Shown: piece by piece, positions 8,414 through 16,507 of the stretch | Position numbering within the stretch: position 1 is the stretch's first letter | Layout: each line of letters starts with the position of its first letter | Assembly: GCF_020410745.1 (NCBI RefSeq) | Contig: NZ_CP084528.1 | Coordinates: 124,001-188,000, forward strand | Length of the DNA: 64,000 nt | From: Kaistella polysaccharea | GTDB lineage: Bacteria; Bacteroidota; Bacteroidia; Flavobacteriales; Weeksellaceae | Reading direction: 5' to 3' | Program-made: the position numbers and the translations under genes | The notes under the pieces: generated by a model | The model's input: only the letters and a program-made list of their open reading frames with translations | What the model was told of the DNA's origin: nothing | Databases searched by the model: none

Positions 8414-9385
8414 ATGCAGTTTTTAGATGAATATCAGGATATGGTTGCAAAGGGAATCGAGAAATATATTTTCAAAGATAAACCTGAGGAACTTTACGCG
8501 CCCATGAATTATATCATTTCGCACGGTGGTAAAAGACTACGTCCGATGATGGTTTTAATGGCGTGTGAAATGTTTGACGGTGATTTGAAAAAAGCCCTAA
8601 AACCTGCGTTGGCTATTGAGTTCTTCCATAATTTCACCTTAATTCATGATGATATTATGGATGAGGCACCGCTTCGCCGTGGGAAACCAACTATTCACAC
8701 TTTACATGGCATCAATGTCGGAATTCTTTCCGGCGATGCTTTAATGTTTAAAGCCATTAAATTTTTCGAAAATTTAGAACCCGAATTGTACAAGGCTTGT
8801 ATGCGTGTTTACATTCACACCGGATTATTGCTTTGCGAAGGTCAACAATATGATATCAATTTCGAAACACAGGAAGAAGTAACTTTTAACGATTATATCA
8901 GAATGATCACCTATAAAACGGGAATTCTGAGTGCATCTTCTTTTGAAATCGGAGCACTAATTGCCGGAGCAGATTTCAAAGATGCGAAAGCCATATTTAA
9001 TTTCGGAAAACATGTCGGAATTGCCTTCCAGATTATGGATGATTATTTAGATGTTTTTGGGAATCAAGAGCAAATCGGTAAAAAACATGCGGGAGATATT
9101 TATGAAAATAAAAAGACCGTTTTATATCTTTTAGCGAAGGAGCACGCAACTGAAGAAGAAAGAAAAGAACTCGAATTCTGGTACTCCAAGAAAACCGATA
9201 ATGTGGATAAAGTCTACAGTGTAGAAAAGATTTTCCGTCGTACGAAAGTTGATGAAAAAGCATTGCATCTTATTCAGGAACACAATGAAATGGCTCAAAA
9301 ATATCTCAACAAAATCAGCGTGACCGATGCCAAGAAAAAACCATTTATCGAATTGGCGAATTATTTATTACGTAGAGAAAGCTAA
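8414..9385 (+). CDS. Polyprenyl diphosphate synthase
   Basis: A 323-residue trans-isoprenyl diphosphate synthase that condenses isopentenyl diphosphate onto an allylic diphosphate. The first aspartate-rich motif is DDIMD (Asp79-Asp83) in LIHDDIMDEAPLRRGKPT and the second is DDYLD (Asp209-Asp213). 'SHGGKRLRPMM' supplies the Lys/Arg that binds isopentenyl diphosphate. The residues before the first motif (IEFFHNF) contain Phe, which would limit chain length, so farnesyl to geranylgeranyl is as plausible as a long quinone side chain. The product length is not decided by the sequence alone. Confidence 0.9.
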   Translation: MQFLDEYQDMVAKGIEKYIFKDKPEELYAPMNYIISHGGKRLRPMMVLMACEMFDGDLKKALKPALAIEFFHNFTLIHDDIMDEAPLRRGKPTIHTLHGINVGILSGDALMFKAIKFFENLEPELYKACMRVYIHTGLLLCEGQQYDINFETQEEVTFNDYIRMITYKTGILSASSFEIGALIAGADFKDAKAIFNFGKHVGIAFQIMDDYLDVFGNQEQIGKKHAGDIYENKKTVLYLLAKEHATEEERKELEFWYSKKTDNVDKVYSVEKIFRRTKVDEKALHLIQEHNEMAQKYLNKISVTDAKKKPFIELANYLLRRES

Positions 9386-9438
9386 GCGGCGCTTCTGCAT
9401 TAATCAAGATTCACATTACCAAAACGCCACAGAGAAAA

Positions 9439-10389
9439 ATGAAATTCCGGACCGAAGTAGAAATTCCAAATTCCGTACATAAAATAGAAATTGAAGATTA
9501 TTTATTTTCGATGGGTTCCTGTTTCTCAACGGAAATGAGCGACTTGTTGCAGACCGGTCAAATGCAAACTTTAAACAATCCTTTCGACACGCTTTTTAAC
9601 CCTTTCTCCATTAATACTGCCGTAAAACGATTGCATAACGCCCAGTTTTACGAAGAAGTAGATTTAATTAGTTTTAATGAAGAAGTGATTTCTTTGGATC
9701 ATCATTCATCATTTAATTCACGATTTCTGCATCAGACATTAGAAAAAATTAATTCCCAAATCGAACTGGGAAATCAGTTTTTGCAGAATTCGAATTGGAT
9801 TGTCATCACCTACGGAACTTCCTTTATTTATGAATTTCTTCCGAAAAAAAAGCTCGTAGCAAACTGTCATAAAATTCCCGGTAAATATTTTGAAAAAAGA
9901 TTGTTAACGCATTTAGAATTAACGGATTCTATTTATGAAACAATCGTTAATTTAAAAGATATTGCAAAACCGAACGTTCAGATTTTGTTTACCGTTTCTC
10001 CCGTTCGACATACGAAAGATGGTTTCGCAGAAAATAATTTGAGTAAATCGAAGTTAATTACGGCACTGCATGAAATTTTACCTCAGTTCGAAAACTGCCA
10101 TTATTTGCCTGTTTATGAAATTTTAATGGATGATCTGCGGGACTATCGATTTTACAAAGAAGATTTAATTCACCCCAGTAACCAGGCGATTATGTATATC
10201 TGGGAAAAGTTTGGAAACGCTTATTTTTCAGATGAAACCATGGATTTCATCGAGGAGAATTTAAAAATAGCAAAATCTCTGGATCATAAAACCGCAGATG
10301 AGAAGAACCCAAAATATCAGGAATTTTTAGAGAAATTGAAAGCAAGAATCTCAGTTCAGCAAGCAAAAGTGAAGCATAAAATATTTTAA
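9439..10389 (+). CDS. GSCFA domain protein
   Basis: A 316-residue protein that begins with the motif naming its family, SMGSCFSTEM (about residues 26-35), followed by NPFDTLFNPFSI, 'WIVITYGTSFIYEF' and TVSPVRHTKDGF. GSCFA proteins are a Bacteroidota-rich group related to SGNH esterases: the Ser of GSCF is the likely nucleophile, and the DLIHPS string near residue 240 resembles the C-terminal Asp-x-x-His block. The substrate is unknown. It follows the prenyl synthase by 53 bases and may share its transcript. Confidence 0.88.
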   Translation: MKFRTEVEIPNSVHKIEIEDYLFSMGSCFSTEMSDLLQTGQMQTLNNPFDTLFNPFSINTAVKRLHNAQFYEEVDLISFNEEVISLDHHSSFNSRFLHQTLEKINSQIELGNQFLQNSNWIVITYGTSFIYEFLPKKKLVANCHKIPGKYFEKRLLTHLELTDSIYETIVNLKDIAKPNVQILFTVSPVRHTKDGFAENNLSKSKLITALHEILPQFENCHYLPVYEILMDDLRDYRFYKEDLIHPSNQAIMYIWEKFGNAYFSDETMDFIEENLKIAKSLDHKTADEKNPKYQEFLEKLKARISVQQAKVKHKIF

Positions 10390-10406
10390 AAAAATTTGAG
10401 CAGATA

Positions 10407-10488
10407 ATTCCGCCTTCCGTTCCCGCTATTTTTTGCCGATGCAGCTGCCACCGCAAAAAAAAATGAGCTCCACTCAAGTCGGGCTGCG
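10407..10488. repeat. GC-rich intergenic element, possibly a dispersed repeat
   Basis: About 80 bases that differ in composition from the AT-rich surroundings. A GC-rich left arm (10407-10426) is followed by ATTTTTTGC (10428-10436), a loop holding the perfect palindrome GCAGCTGC (10441-10448), then GCAAAAAAAAAT (10453-10464) that can pair with the first T run, and a right arm ending TCGGGCTGCG (10479-10488). It does not code. I associate this layout (GC arms around an A/T stem, 'AGTCGGGCTGCG' end) with multi-copy intergenic elements of flavobacteria, but copy number cannot be seen here. Confidence 0.45.
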
Positions 10489-10559
10489 ATTTATTTTTAT
10501 CTGGAAAGATAGGTTACAGATGTAAGATTTCAACTATTAACTATCAATTATCAAGAAAT

Positions 10560-11324
10560 ATGATCGATACACATACTCATTTATACTCCGAAGAATTCGA
10601 CCAAGATCGACATGAAATGATCGAAAGAGCCATCAATAAAGGCGTTTCTAAATTTTATCTGCCAGCCATAAATTCGGAAACGCACGAGAAGATGCTCGCT
10701 TTAGAAACTGAATATCCCAATCAGATAATTTCAATGATGGGACTTCATCCCTGTTATGTAAAACCGGAATCTTGGGAACAGGAATTGAAATTGGTTGAGA
10801 ATTATTTAACCAAAAGACCGTTTGCCGCCATCGGAGAAATCGGAATTGATCTTCATTGGGATAAAACCACTTTAGACATCCAGGTCAAAGCTTTCGAGCA
10901 GCAAATAGATTGGGCTATTGAAAAAGATCTTCCAATTGTGATTCATACCAGAGAAAGTTTCGATGAAGTTTTTGAAGTTTTAGACCGAAAAAAACATCCG
11001 AAATTACGTGGAATTTTCCATTGTTTTTCCGGCAATTTAGACCAGGCAAAACGAGCGATTGATCTGAATTTTATTTTGGGCATCGGTGGAGTAGTCACCT
11101 TTAAAAATGGAAAGATCGATCAATTTTTAGGGGAAATTCCTTTAGATAAAATCGTCTTAGAAACCGATTCTCCTTATTTAGCTCCTGTTCCACATCGCGG
11201 AAAAACAAACGAAAGTTCTTATTTGGATTTGGTTGTTGGGAAACTTGTAAATATTTACGGAAAGGATTTTACGGAAATCGATAGAATTACAACAGATAAC
11301 GCTAATCTTATTTTTAATAGGTAA
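10560..11324 (+). CDS. TatD family metal-dependent hydrolase
   Basis: A 254-residue TIM-barrel hydrolase with all TatD landmarks: the metal-binding HxH at the N-terminus (IDTHTH, His5 and His7), MMGLHPCYV, AIGEIGIDLHW with the bridging Glu, VIHTRES, GIFHCFSG and the C-terminal LETDSPYLAP with the catalytic Asp. Members are DNA exonucleases or D-aminoacyl-tRNA deacylase-like enzymes; the in vivo role is variable. The next gene starts 9 bases downstream, so they are likely co-transcribed. Confidence 0.92.
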   Translation: MIDTHTHLYSEEFDQDRHEMIERAINKGVSKFYLPAINSETHEKMLALETEYPNQIISMMGLHPCYVKPESWEQELKLVENYLTKRPFAAIGEIGIDLHWDKTTLDIQVKAFEQQIDWAIEKDLPIVIHTRESFDEVFEVLDRKKHPKLRGIFHCFSGNLDQAKRAIDLNFILGIGGVVTFKNGKIDQFLGEIPLDKIVLETDSPYLAPVPHRGKTNESSYLDLVVGKLVNIYGKDFTEIDRITTDNANLIFNR

Positions 11325-11333
11325 AGAAAGATC

Positions 11334-12455
11334 ATGATAGAGAAATTCGACAGCATAAGATTTTATCATCCTGAAGAAGTGAATCCTGCGATACGCTTTA
11401 TAATGCGACATCCTATGATGAAGCTTCTTTTGCATTATAGTCTTCCCAATATTTCAGATGAAGAAATACAGCAAATTGTTGGCGATATCCATTCTATCGA
11501 AGATTTTCAGAAAGTCATTATTTACCCAAGTATCAAGAATGTTTTAAATGCAAGTTCTGATGGATTTACTATTTCCGGAGCAGAAGATTTGAGTAAAAAC
11601 GAATCTTATCTTTTTATATCCAATCACCGGGATATTCTTTTAGACACCTGTTTGTTAAATTTTGCTTTGTTAGAGAAAGGTTTAAACCTTACAGCATCGG
11701 TTATTGGAGATAATTTGGTGCAAAGAGATTTATACCTTATTTTGGCAAAATTAAACCGGAATTTTTTTGTAAAACGGAGTGCTGCGCCACGGGAGCTTAT
11801 AGAAAATAGCAAACTTTTATCTGAATATATTTTCCAATTATTAACCAGTGAATATCGCTCGGTTTGGATTGCGCAGCGGGAAGGTCGTGCTAAAGATGGT
11901 AATGATTTCACCCAAGCTGGCGTTTTGAAAATGATTTCTATGTTTGATGCGCAAAGTAAACCTTGTCAATATTTTAAAAAATTAAAAGTAGTTCCTGTTT
12001 CTATTTCGTATGAGTTAGACCCGACAGACAAACTGAAAGTTGAAAAAATGTGCGCTGATGATCTGAATCAAGAAAAGCACAAAAACGAAGATTTTCTTAA
12101 TATTATGACGGGAGTTTCTGGCCAAAAGAAAAGAATTCACCTGCATTTTGGCAAGATTGAAGATGAGATTTACACGGATATTGAAAACTCGGTTTCCAAT
12201 TCTAATAAGCAAATACAGAAGTTGGCAGAGGTTTTAACCAAAAAAATTGTAGAGGGTTACAAACTTTGGCCAAGTAATTATATTGCTGCAGATTTACTGA
12301 AAAATAGCACCCTATATTCTAAATATTATACTGAACAGGAAAGGCAATTCTTTATTAAAAGAATGAATTTAAGCATTGGTGAAAATAATCATTGTATGAA
12401 TCAAGCATTTTTGGAAATGTATGCAAATCCCGTTTTTAACAAAAACAATCTATAA
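11334..12455 (+). CDS. PlsC-like acyltransferase
   Basis: A 373-residue protein with an acyltransferase core: 'LFISNHRDILLDTCLLNFAL' (His98), then FFVKRSAAPREL, and WIAQREGRAKDGNDFTQ, corresponding to acyltransferase blocks I to III. It likely acylates (lyso)phosphatidate or a related acceptor in lipid synthesis. One oddity: block I normally reads NHxxxxD, whereas here the Asp after ILL is at His+6 (Asp104), with another Asp at +2. The C-terminal 120 residues are Lys-rich and carry no motif I recognise. It is tightly linked to tatD upstream. Confidence 0.8.
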   Translation: MIEKFDSIRFYHPEEVNPAIRFIMRHPMMKLLLHYSLPNISDEEIQQIVGDIHSIEDFQKVIIYPSIKNVLNASSDGFTISGAEDLSKNESYLFISNHRDILLDTCLLNFALLEKGLNLTASVIGDNLVQRDLYLILAKLNRNFFVKRSAAPRELIENSKLLSEYIFQLLTSEYRSVWIAQREGRAKDGNDFTQAGVLKMISMFDAQSKPCQYFKKLKVVPVSISYELDPTDKLKVEKMCADDLNQEKHKNEDFLNIMTGVSGQKKRIHLHFGKIEDEIYTDIENSVSNSNKQIQKLAEVLTKKIVEGYKLWPSNYIAADLLKNSTLYSKYYTEQERQFFIKRMNLSIGENNHCMNQAFLEMYANPVFNKNNL

Positions 12456-12460
12456 AAAAA

Positions 12461-12510
12461 TTGCCACGAATTCACAAATGATTTATTCGCGAGTTCGTGG
12501 CAAATGTTTT
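12461..12510. terminator. Bidirectional terminator between acyltransferase and rhlE
   Basis: Stem TTGCCACGAATTC / GAGTTCGTGGCAA (12461-12473 and 12491-12503, one G-U pair), with A residues before it and TGTTTTTT after, placed between convergent genes. Confidence 0.75.
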
Positions 12511-12521
12511 TTAGCAACAAC

Positions 12522-13778
12522 CTATTTCCCTCTCGAAAAATTACTCTTATTGTTAGGCTTCTTACTATGACTGTTACTTGCATTCCCTTGGCCTTGAGGT
12601 CTTGGTCTGAAAGGTTTGTTATTAGAATCTCTTTTCTCCGCAACTAAATTCTCAGTATGGAAAGGATGTTCTTTTTCAACCGGAATTTTCTTACCGATTA
12701 GTTTCTCGGTGTTCTTTAGATTTAATAAATCAAGACCGTCAACGAAAGAAATTGAACTTCCTTCGGCACCGGCTCTTCCTGTTCTACCAATACGGTGAAC
12801 GTAAGTTTCCGATACATCAGATAATTCAAAATTCACGACATATTTCAATTCATCAATATCGATTCCTCTGGCTGCAATATCGGTGGCAACTAAGATTCGT
12901 GTTTTTCCAGATTTGAAATTTGAAAGCGCATTTTGACGTTGATTCTGTGATTTATTTCCATGAATCGCTTCGGCGGATATTTTATGACTCTGTAGCTTTC
13001 TTGCGATTTTATCAGCGCCGTGTTTGGTTCTTGAAAATACAAGCACAGATTCTTTAATGTCTTGCTGAAGAATGTGCGTCAAAAGGTCCAGTTTATCGTT
13101 TTTATCAACGAAATAAACCTTTTGTTGAATGGTATCTGCAGTTGCAGAAACTGGTGCAACTTCAACCTGAATCGGATTGGTAAGCATTGAGCTCGCCAAT
13201 TTGTTAATCTCTTCCGGGAACGTTGCCGAGAAGAATAGGGTTTGTCTTTTTGGTGGAAGTAATTTAATAATTCTCTTCACATCGTGGACAAATCCCATAT
13301 CCAGCATTCTGTCGGCTTCGTCTAAAACGAAAACTTCTAAATGCTTTAATGAAATAATTCCTTGAGATATAAAATCCAGTAATCTTCCTGGTGTTGCTAC
13401 TAAAATATCTACGCCTCTTCTCAAAGCGTTTTCTTGAGCTGCTTGTTTAACACCACCGAAAACAACTAAATTTCTCAGTTTTAAATGTCTTCCGTAAGAT
13501 TTAAAACTTTCATCAATTTGAATGGCTAACTCTCTTGTTGGAGTTAAAATCAAAACTTTGATGTGATTATTTTTTTGGTTTTTTACAGCTAGATTTTGAA
13601 GAATGGGAATTGCAAATGCTGCAGTTTTTCCGGTTCCTGTTTGGGCAGTTCCTAATAAATCTCTGCCTTGTAAAATATGCGGAATCGATTTTTGTTGAAT
13701 AGGTGTTGGTTGGGTGTAACCCTCTTCCTTAAGCGCTTTTGCGATAGGATCAATTAAGTTTAAGTCGGTAAAGTTCAA
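12522..13778 (-). CDS. rhlE: DEAD-box RNA helicase, RhlE type
   Basis: A 418-residue helicase close in layout to RhlE: PTPIQQKSIP Q motif, AQTGTGKT, PTRELAIQ, GVDILVATPGR, DEADRMLDMGF, SATFP, VATDIAARGIDID and HRIGRTGRAG, then a short basic tail rich in Asn, Ser, Lys and Arg. The start is a TTG (13776-13778): the frame has a stop six codons upstream and no in-frame ATG before the helicase core, and MNFTDLNLIDPIAKAL is the normal family N-terminus. It has its own promoter and a long structured leader (see separate entries), which suggests post-transcriptional control such as cold response. A second helicase of a different type lies at 4525. Confidence 0.92.
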   Translation of the reverse strand: MNFTDLNLIDPIAKALKEEGYTQPTPIQQKSIPHILQGRDLLGTAQTGTGKTAAFAIPILQNLAVKNQKNNHIKVLILTPTRELAIQIDESFKSYGRHLKLRNLVVFGGVKQAAQENALRRGVDILVATPGRLLDFISQGIISLKHLEVFVLDEADRMLDMGFVHDVKRIIKLLPPKRQTLFFSATFPEEINKLASSMLTNPIQVEVAPVSATADTIQQKVYFVDKNDKLDLLTHILQQDIKESVLVFSRTKHGADKIARKLQSHKISAEAIHGNKSQNQRQNALSNFKSGKTRILVATDIAARGIDIDELKYVVNFELSDVSETYVHRIGRTGRAGAEGSSISFVDGLDLLNLKNTEKLIGKKIPVEKEHPFHTENLVAEKRDSNNKPFRPRPQGQGNASNSHSKKPNNKSNFSRGK

Positions 13779-13936
13779 ATGAAATGTTTTTAATTAAAAT
13801 GAAACTCGTGTCATTCTATATATGAAACGAAGAAAATGAAGTAAAAAAACCTTTTAAGTTTTCAGTTCCGCAGGGAAGCGGATTCATCTAGAATGACTAC
13901 GTCCATAAAAAAACCTTCCGCGAAGAAGGAATTTAG
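13779..13936 (-). promoter_or_regulatory. Structured 5' leader of rhlE (possible riboregulator)
   Basis: About 158 nt between the predicted start site and the TTG start. Read on the minus strand it contains, in order, a short hairpin (13914-13929) followed by T7; the 9-base left arm of a long-range helix (GTCATTCTA, 13889-13897); a hairpin TCCGC-loop-GCGGA; an A/T hairpin followed by a second T7 (13843-13849); and the right arm TAGAATGAC (13810-13818). A 12-base direct repeat (AAGGTTTTTTTA on the minus strand) covers both T tracts (13842-13853 and 13906-13917). Two terminator-like structures inside a closed helix suggest attenuation or temperature control. This is inference from structure only. 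Confidence 0.5.
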
Positions 13937-13941
13937 TTCTG

Positions 13942-13949
13942 CAAATATA
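13942..13949 (-). promoter_or_regulatory. -7 promoter element for rhlE
   Basis: TATATTTG on the minus strand, an exact TAnnTTTG match; the inferred start site is near 13936. Confidence 0.55.
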
Positions 13950-14147
13950 GTTTAATTATTTTTAGTAATGTTTATTTGTGAATTATTCAATTTTAGACCA
14001 GCTTTGATTGGTCTTAATATCATCAAAAATAATTTATATTCTGTGGATTTTGATCTAGGGAGATCTCACTTCGCTAATTTGATATTTTATCTAAAAAAAA
14101 TAGACTTACCAAAAGTAAATCTATCATCATTTTATATAAATGAAATA
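13950..14147. other. Spacer downstream of obg
   Basis: Holds the obg terminator (separate entry) and a small hairpin AGACCA / TGGTCT (13995-14000, 14009-14014). A 74-codon plus-strand frame at 13968-14192 runs through the terminator and into obg and is not believable as a gene. Confidence 0.5.
14093..14123 (-). terminator. Intrinsic terminator of the hpt-adk-obg unit
   Basis: On the minus strand TAGATTTAC / GTAAGTCTA (arms at 14115-14123 and 14101-14109, one G-U pair) is followed by eight T residues (14093-14100). Confidence 0.8.
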
Positions 14148-15131
14148 CTATCCGTGAAGTTTCTTCCATATTGCATCTTTCAGTTCGACTAAACCTTCTT
14201 GGGTTACTGCTGAAAAGAAAAGGGGCTGTCTGTTTTCGGGAAATTCTTTCGCAACTTCAACTTTTAATTCGTCATCCAGCAAATCTGCTTTAGAAACAGA
14301 AATTATATAATCTTTATCAACAAGTTCTGGATTGTATTCTTTCAATTCATTCTCTAAAATTTTAAATTCCTGAAAATGATCTTCCGAATCGGCCGGAATC
14401 ATAAATAATAAGATCGAATTTCTTTCAATATGTCGCAAAAATCGGTGTCCGAGACCTTTTCCTTCTGCAGCACCTTCTATAATTCCTGGAATATCTGCCA
14501 TTACAAAAGATTTGTAATTTCGATAATCTACAATTCCTAAATTTGGTGTCAGCGTTGTAAATGCATAATCGGCGATTTTTGGTTTTGCAGCAGAAACTGC
14601 AGCAAGTAGTGTTGATTTTCCAGCATTTGGAAATCCTACTAAACCAACATCAGCCAATAACTTTAATTCAAAAGTAATATAACCTTCTTCCCCCGGCAAT
14701 CCCGGTTGTGCATATCTGGGAGTTTGATTCGTTGATGATTTAAAATGCTCATTTCCTTTCCCACCTTTCCCGCCATGCATCAGAATAATTTCCTGACCGT
14801 GTTCTAAAATTTCGGCAACAACTTCTCCATCTTCGTTCTTTGCAATAGTTCCTAAGGGAACTTCAATATAAACATCTTCGCCGTACGCGCCGGTTAACTG
14901 GTTTTTGCTTCCGTTTACGCCCCGCTCGGCTTTAATGTGTCGTGTATATCTTAGGGGAAGTAAAGTCCACTCGTGTGAATCTCCCTTCAAAATTACGTGA
15001 CCACCGCGGCCACCGTCTCCACCATCTGGTCCACCTTTAGGAACATATTTTTCCCGGTTAAGGTGCGCTGATCCTGCACCTCCATGTCCACTTTTACAAT
15101 GGATTTTTACGTAATCTACGAAATTTGACAT
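14148..15131 (-). CDS. obgE: Obg family GTPase
   Basis: A 327-residue ribosome-assembly GTPase. Residues 1-158 are the glycine-rich Obg fold ([31 protein letters not shown]), followed by the G domain with P-loop GFPNAGKST (166-174), the switch I region [10 protein letters not shown]3 DIPG (213-216) and SKAD for guanine recognition. The C-terminal OCT extension of some Obg proteins is absent, as in many Bacteroidota. It acts in large-subunit maturation and growth control. It is the last of three minus-strand genes (hpt, adk, obg) that appear to form one unit. Confidence 0.96.
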   Translation of the reverse strand: MSNFVDYVKIHCKSGHGGAGSAHLNREKYVPKGGPDGGDGGRGGHVILKGDSHEWTLLPLRYTRHIKAERGVNGSKNQLTGAYGEDVYIEVPLGTIAKNEDGEVVAEILEHGQEIILMHGGKGGKGNEHFKSSTNQTPRYAQPGLPGEEGYITFELKLLADVGLVGFPNAGKSTLLAAVSAAKPKIADYAFTTLTPNLGIVDYRNYKSFVMADIPGIIEGAAEGKGLGHRFLRHIERNSILLFMIPADSEDHFQEFKILENELKEYNPELVDKDYIISVSKADLLDDELKVEVAKEFPENRQPLFFSAVTQEGLVELKDAIWKKLHG

Positions 15132-15185
15132 TTTATTTCTTTGTTTGTTGCTGAATTGGAATTTCTAAAAATTTAAGAAATTTCC

Positions 15186-15785
15186 TTAATTCTGCAAAGA
15201 CGATTTGTTATTTAATTTTGCAACTTCCGCAAAAAGTTTCTCGGAGATTTCTTCAATATCGCCAACTCCATTAATTTCTACATATTTGCCCTGCTGCTTA
15301 TAAAGTTCTGCAACCTCCGCAGTTTTAGCGTAATACTCTTTGATTCGGTGAGTGATGATTTGTTTATTAGAATCATCTGTTCTTCCGCTTGTTTCCCCTC
15401 TTTTTAAAAGTCTTTCAACCAACATTTTATCATCAACCACGAGAGAAAGGCAAATGTCGATTGAACTGTTCAAAACTTCCTTCACAATATTTTCCAAAGC
15501 TTCAGTTTGATTTGCGGTCCTGGGAAATCCGTCGAAAATAAAGCCTTTTGCATTACATGGTTTTCTAAGTTCATCAGTCAGCATATCAATAGTTACTTGA
15601 TCTGGAACGAGCTCTCCTTTGTCGATGTATGATTTTGCCAGTTTGCCCAACTCGGTATCATTTTTCATGTTGTAACGAAATAGATCACCAGTTGAAATTT
15701 GCTTTAAATTAAATTTTTCAATTAAATTCTGCGCTTGTGTACCTTTTCCGCTTCCGGGAGGACCGAAGAGAACGATGTTTATCAT
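15186..15785 (-). CDS. adk: Adenylate kinase
   Basis: A 199-residue enzyme interconverting ATP + AMP and 2 ADP. The P-loop is GPPGSGKGT (8-16), followed by STGDLFR, GFIFDGFPRT and LKRGETSGRTDD. The segment after GRTDD is short, so this is the short-lid form without the zinc-binding lid seen in longer bacterial enzymes. It lies 13 bases downstream of hpt and 54 upstream of obg. Confidence 0.96.
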   Translation of the reverse strand: MINIVLFGPPGSGKGTQAQNLIEKFNLKQISTGDLFRYNMKNDTELGKLAKSYIDKGELVPDQVTIDMLTDELRKPCNAKGFIFDGFPRTANQTEALENIVKEVLNSSIDICLSLVVDDKMLVERLLKRGETSGRTDDSNKQIITHRIKEYYAKTAEVAELYKQQGKYVEINGVGDIEEISEKLFAEVAKLNNKSSLQN

Positions 15786-15798
15786 TGTATCAGATTTT

Positions 15799-16353
15799 TT
15801 AGTGATTAATTCTTCCTTCTGCCAGTTGATATAAATCGGGAAGGTTTCTTCCTAATTCATCATAATCAAGGCCATAACCGAGGACGAATTTGTTTGGAAT
15901 TTCTTTCGCAACATAATCGATCTTGAATTTTTTCTTATAAACATCTGGTTTCAGAAGTAAAGAGGCAATTCGTAACGATTTTGGGCGCTGCGTATTTTTA
16001 AAATATTCAAACAGACTTTCTATGGTATTTCCGGTATCCACGATATCTTCCATGAGGATAATGTGACGGCCTTCAACTTCTTTCGTTAAATCCATTTTTT
16101 TATAAACTATTCCCGTAGAAGTAGTTCCTGAATAAGAACTCATTTGGATGAAAGCGATTTCGCATTTACCTGGATAGTGCTTCAGAAAGTCAGAGAAAAA
16201 CATGATAACTCCGTTTAAAACTCCGATGAAAACTGGCGTCTCATCTTTGTAATCTTCATAAACCTTCAGGGCGAGATCTTTTATGATCGATTGAATTTCG
16301 TCGTTTTTAAGATAGGGTACGAATTCTTTATCGTGAATTTTAACTACTTTCAT
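15799..16353 (-). CDS. hpt: Hypoxanthine phosphoribosyltransferase
   Basis: A 184-residue type I phosphoribosyltransferase for purine salvage (hypoxanthine/guanine + PRPP to IMP/GMP). The PRPP-binding loop is ILMEDIVDTGNT (99-110) with the paired acidic residues Glu102-Asp103; the flexible loop MSSYSG and the base-specificity lysine segment DYVAKEIPNKFVLGYGLDY are also present. It is first in a unit with adk and obg and divergent from purA, so purine salvage and AMP formation genes face each other here. Confidence 0.95.
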   Translation of the reverse strand: MKVVKIHDKEFVPYLKNDEIQSIIKDLALKVYEDYKDETPVFIGVLNGVIMFFSDFLKHYPGKCEIAFIQMSSYSGTTSTGIVYKKMDLTKEVEGRHIILMEDIVDTGNTIESLFEYFKNTQRPKSLRIASLLLKPDVYKKKFKIDYVAKEIPNKFVLGYGLDYDELGRNLPDLYQLAEGRINH

Positions 16354-16369
16354 ATGGTTTTCTAAAGCG

Positions 16370-16377
16370 CAAATTTA
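16370..16377 (-). promoter_or_regulatory. -7 promoter element for hpt-adk-obg
   Basis: TAAATTTG on the minus strand matches TAnnTTTG, 17 bases upstream of the hpt start. Confidence 0.5.
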
Positions 16378-16451
16378 CGGAATTTATTCGAAAGTGAAGT
16401 TCCTCGAAGGTATTCACTTACAGCTATTATCAGAAATATCATGTTTAAATT

Positions 16452-16482
16452 TTGTTCACCTTTATTTTTAAATCTATTTTTG
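16452..16482 (+). promoter_or_regulatory. purA promoter (-33 TTG and -7 TATTTTTG)
   Basis: TTG at 16452-16454 and TATTTTTG at 16475-16482 are 20 bases apart, a good fit to the Bacteroidota TTG-N17-23-TAnnTTTG promoter. The leader would be about 20 nt. Confidence 0.6.
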
Positions 16483-16507
16483 TAGAAATCTAATAAAAAA
16501 GTAAAAT

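Noticed and set aside
13968..14192. 74-codon plus-strand frame next to obg
   Set aside because: It runs through the obg terminator and into the obg coding end, with no promoter or family resemblance.
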